NCBI GenBank assembly: GCA_026388915.1 | Contig: JAPLIW010000312.1 | Location: 1-14,545 of the forward strand | DNA length: 14,545 nucleotides | Source of the DNA: Deltaproteobacteria bacterium | GTDB taxonomy: Bacteria > Desulfobacterota > SM23-61 | Direction of reading: 5' to 3' | Shown: positions 13,397 to 14,545 of the stretch, piece by piece | Position numbering within the stretch: the first letter of the stretch is position 1 | Layout: each line of letters opens with the position of its first letter | Position numbers and translations under genes: made by a program | The notes under the pieces: generated by a model | The model's input: only the letters and a program-made list of their open reading frames with translations | Database searches by the model: none | What the model was told of the DNA's origin: nothing

Positions 13397-14545
13397 ATGC
13401 GCGTCCTTCTCATTTCCCCCAACATCGAAATGCTGCCCGACCCTGTCGCTCCCCTGGGCCTGGCTTTTCTTTCCTCGGCCCTGAAATCAGCCGGCCACGA
13501 GGTCCGTTGCCTGGACCTCTGCTTCGAAGAAAACATCGAGCAGGCGCTGGAAAAGGCCATCTCCGGATTTTCTCCGGAGGCACTCGGCCTCTCCCTGAGG
13601 AACATCGACAACGTGGCTTATCCGGAATCCGTTTCCTACCTTCCTTTCTTCAAAAAAGTGATCGAACGTTGCCGGCTGGTTTCTTCCTCTCCCGTTTTTC
13701 TGGGAGGATCGGGGTTCACCCTCATGCCCGAGGCCATCCTGAATTTCCTGGAAGCAGATGGGGGGATTGCCGGCGAGGGGGAGGAGGCTTTTGCCAGAGT
13801 ATTGGGCCAAGGAGCCGGCCGGTCACCTTCCCCCGTAGAAGGGTTTATCGCCAAAGGGGAAAAGAATTTATCCGGACCGGCCTGCATTCAAGATCTGGAT
13901 TCCCTTCCCTCCCCGGACTGGAATTGCCTGGATTTGAAGAATTATTTCGGCAGGGGTGGCATGGGCAATCTTCAGACCAAGAGGGGATGCCCCTTCTCCT
14001 GCATCTACTGCACCTACCCCCTGATCGAAGGGAAAACGGTCCGCGTCCGGACTCCCCAAAGAGTGGCGGATGAGGCCGAAGCCTTAATCCGGCAAGGGGT
14101 GGAGAATATTTTCATCGTGGACAACATCTTCAATTTCCCGGAGAGCCATGCCCGGGCGATCTGCCGGGTTTTCATCGAGAGAGCGCTGCCTCTCCAATGG
14201 AGCTGCTATGCTCATCCGGGCTACTTCAGCCGTCCCCTGGCGGAGGATATGAAAAGAGCCGGATGCACGGGGGTGGAATTCGGAACGGATTCGGGTTCCC
14301 CTCAAGTCCTGGCCAACCTGGGAAAGCATTTTGTCCCCGATGACATCCGACGGGCGACCCGTTCCGCCCGGGAGGCCGGGCTGGAAGTTTGCCACAGCCT
14401 GTCCCTGGGAGCTCCGGGGGAAACAGAAGAGACGATGGAGGAGACCTTTCGACTGATGGAGGAAATCTCCCCCACCGCCGTGGTCGCCATGGTCGGACTC
14501 CGGATTTTCCCCGGCACCGGCCTGGCCCGGCAGGCGGAAGCCGAA
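13397..14545 (+). CDS. B12-binding/radical SAM protein, 3' end missing
   Basis: 383 codons are visible with no stop before the window ends. Residues 1-135 form a cobalamin-binding-like Rossmann domain: MRVLLISPN start, PLGLAFLSSALKSAGHEV, GGSGFTLMPE (103-112) and GIAGEGEEAF. The radical SAM Cys motif CPFSCIYC (Cys198, Cys202, Cys205) lies in TKRGCPFSCIYCTY, followed by FIVDNIFNF and, later, GTDSGSP, SLGAPGETEETMEE and FPGTGLA. This matches the B12-binding radical SAM class (BchE/HpnJ/lipid-modifying relatives). These proteins are cytoplasmic methylases or rearrangement enzymes with 4Fe-4S/SAM, but the substrate cannot be named. I start at ATG 13397 because the domain begins there; an ATG at 13379 would add six residues. 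Neither has a clear ribosome binding site. Confidence 0.85.
   Translation, partial: MRVLLISPNIEMLPDPVAPLGLAFLSSALKSAGHEVRCLDLCFEENIEQALEKAISGFSPEALGLSLRNIDNVAYPESVSYLPFFKKVIERCRLVSSSPVFLGGSGFTLMPEAILNFLEADGGIAGEGEEAFARVLGQGAGRSPSPVEGFIAKGEKNLSGPACIQDLDSLPSPDWNCLDLKNYFGRGGMGNLQTKRGCPFSCIYCTYPLIEGKTVRVRTPQRVADEAEALIRQGVENIFIVDNIFNFPESHARAICRVFIERALPLQWSCYAHPGYFSRPLAEDMKRAGCTGVEFGTDSGSPQVLANLGKHFVPDDIRRATRSAREAGLEVCHSLSLGAPGETEETMEETFRLMEEISPTAVVAMVGLRIFPGTGLARQAEAE

Overview
The window looks like a piece of chromosome from an anaerobic bacterium of the former Deltaproteobacteria (Desulfobacterota, for example a Syntrophobacterales or Syntrophales relative). This is an inference. It rests on an FrhB-like iron-sulfur flavoprotein next to indolepyruvate:ferredoxin oxidoreductase, an ADP-forming type acyl-CoA synthetase subunit, a B12/radical SAM protein, paired TolB/FlgO-like exported proteins, and many short palindromic repeats between genes. 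No rRNA, tRNA, CRISPR array, transposase or phage gene was seen.

Layout, left to right. 1-638 holds no convincing gene, only hairpins and possible remnants. 639-2742 (minus strand) carries two tandem paralogous exported proteins. They share a CsgG/TolB-N-like N-terminal domain but have different C-terminal halves: a DsbC-like thioredoxin fold in the promoter-proximal one and a duplicated small beta-rich module in the other. A good sigma70-type promoter lies just upstream. 2797-3471 is a gap holding an inverted repeat and a leader with two competing hairpins. 3472-7190 (plus strand) is a tight three-gene operon: frhB-like, iorA, iorB.

7233-8087 (minus) is an LCMT-family SAM-dependent methyltransferase that faces iorB. 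8232-10682 (minus) is a large membrane protein with a spermidine-synthase-like SAM-binding core between two membrane blocks; its N-terminus appears cut short by a rare start codon or a one-base frame change. 10919-11100 is a three-layer nested palindrome. 11294-12700 (minus) is an orphan alpha-type subunit of NDP-forming acyl-CoA synthetase. 12741-13208 holds a cluster of hairpins and a MITE-like element of about 268 bp with 31-bp terminal inverted repeats. 13397-14545 (plus) is a B12-binding/radical SAM protein that runs off the right edge.

The clearest functional theme is 2-oxoacid fermentation. IorAB would decarboxylate aryl pyruvates to aryl-acetyl-CoA and reduce ferredoxin. The acyl-CoA synthetase family can conserve such thioesters as ATP, although its ATP-grasp beta partner is not in the window. 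The FrhB-like protein is probably an extra electron-transfer partner for IorAB. The three-gene operon and the two-domain exported paralogues are the most interesting parts; nothing here can be claimed as a wholly new system from sequence alone.
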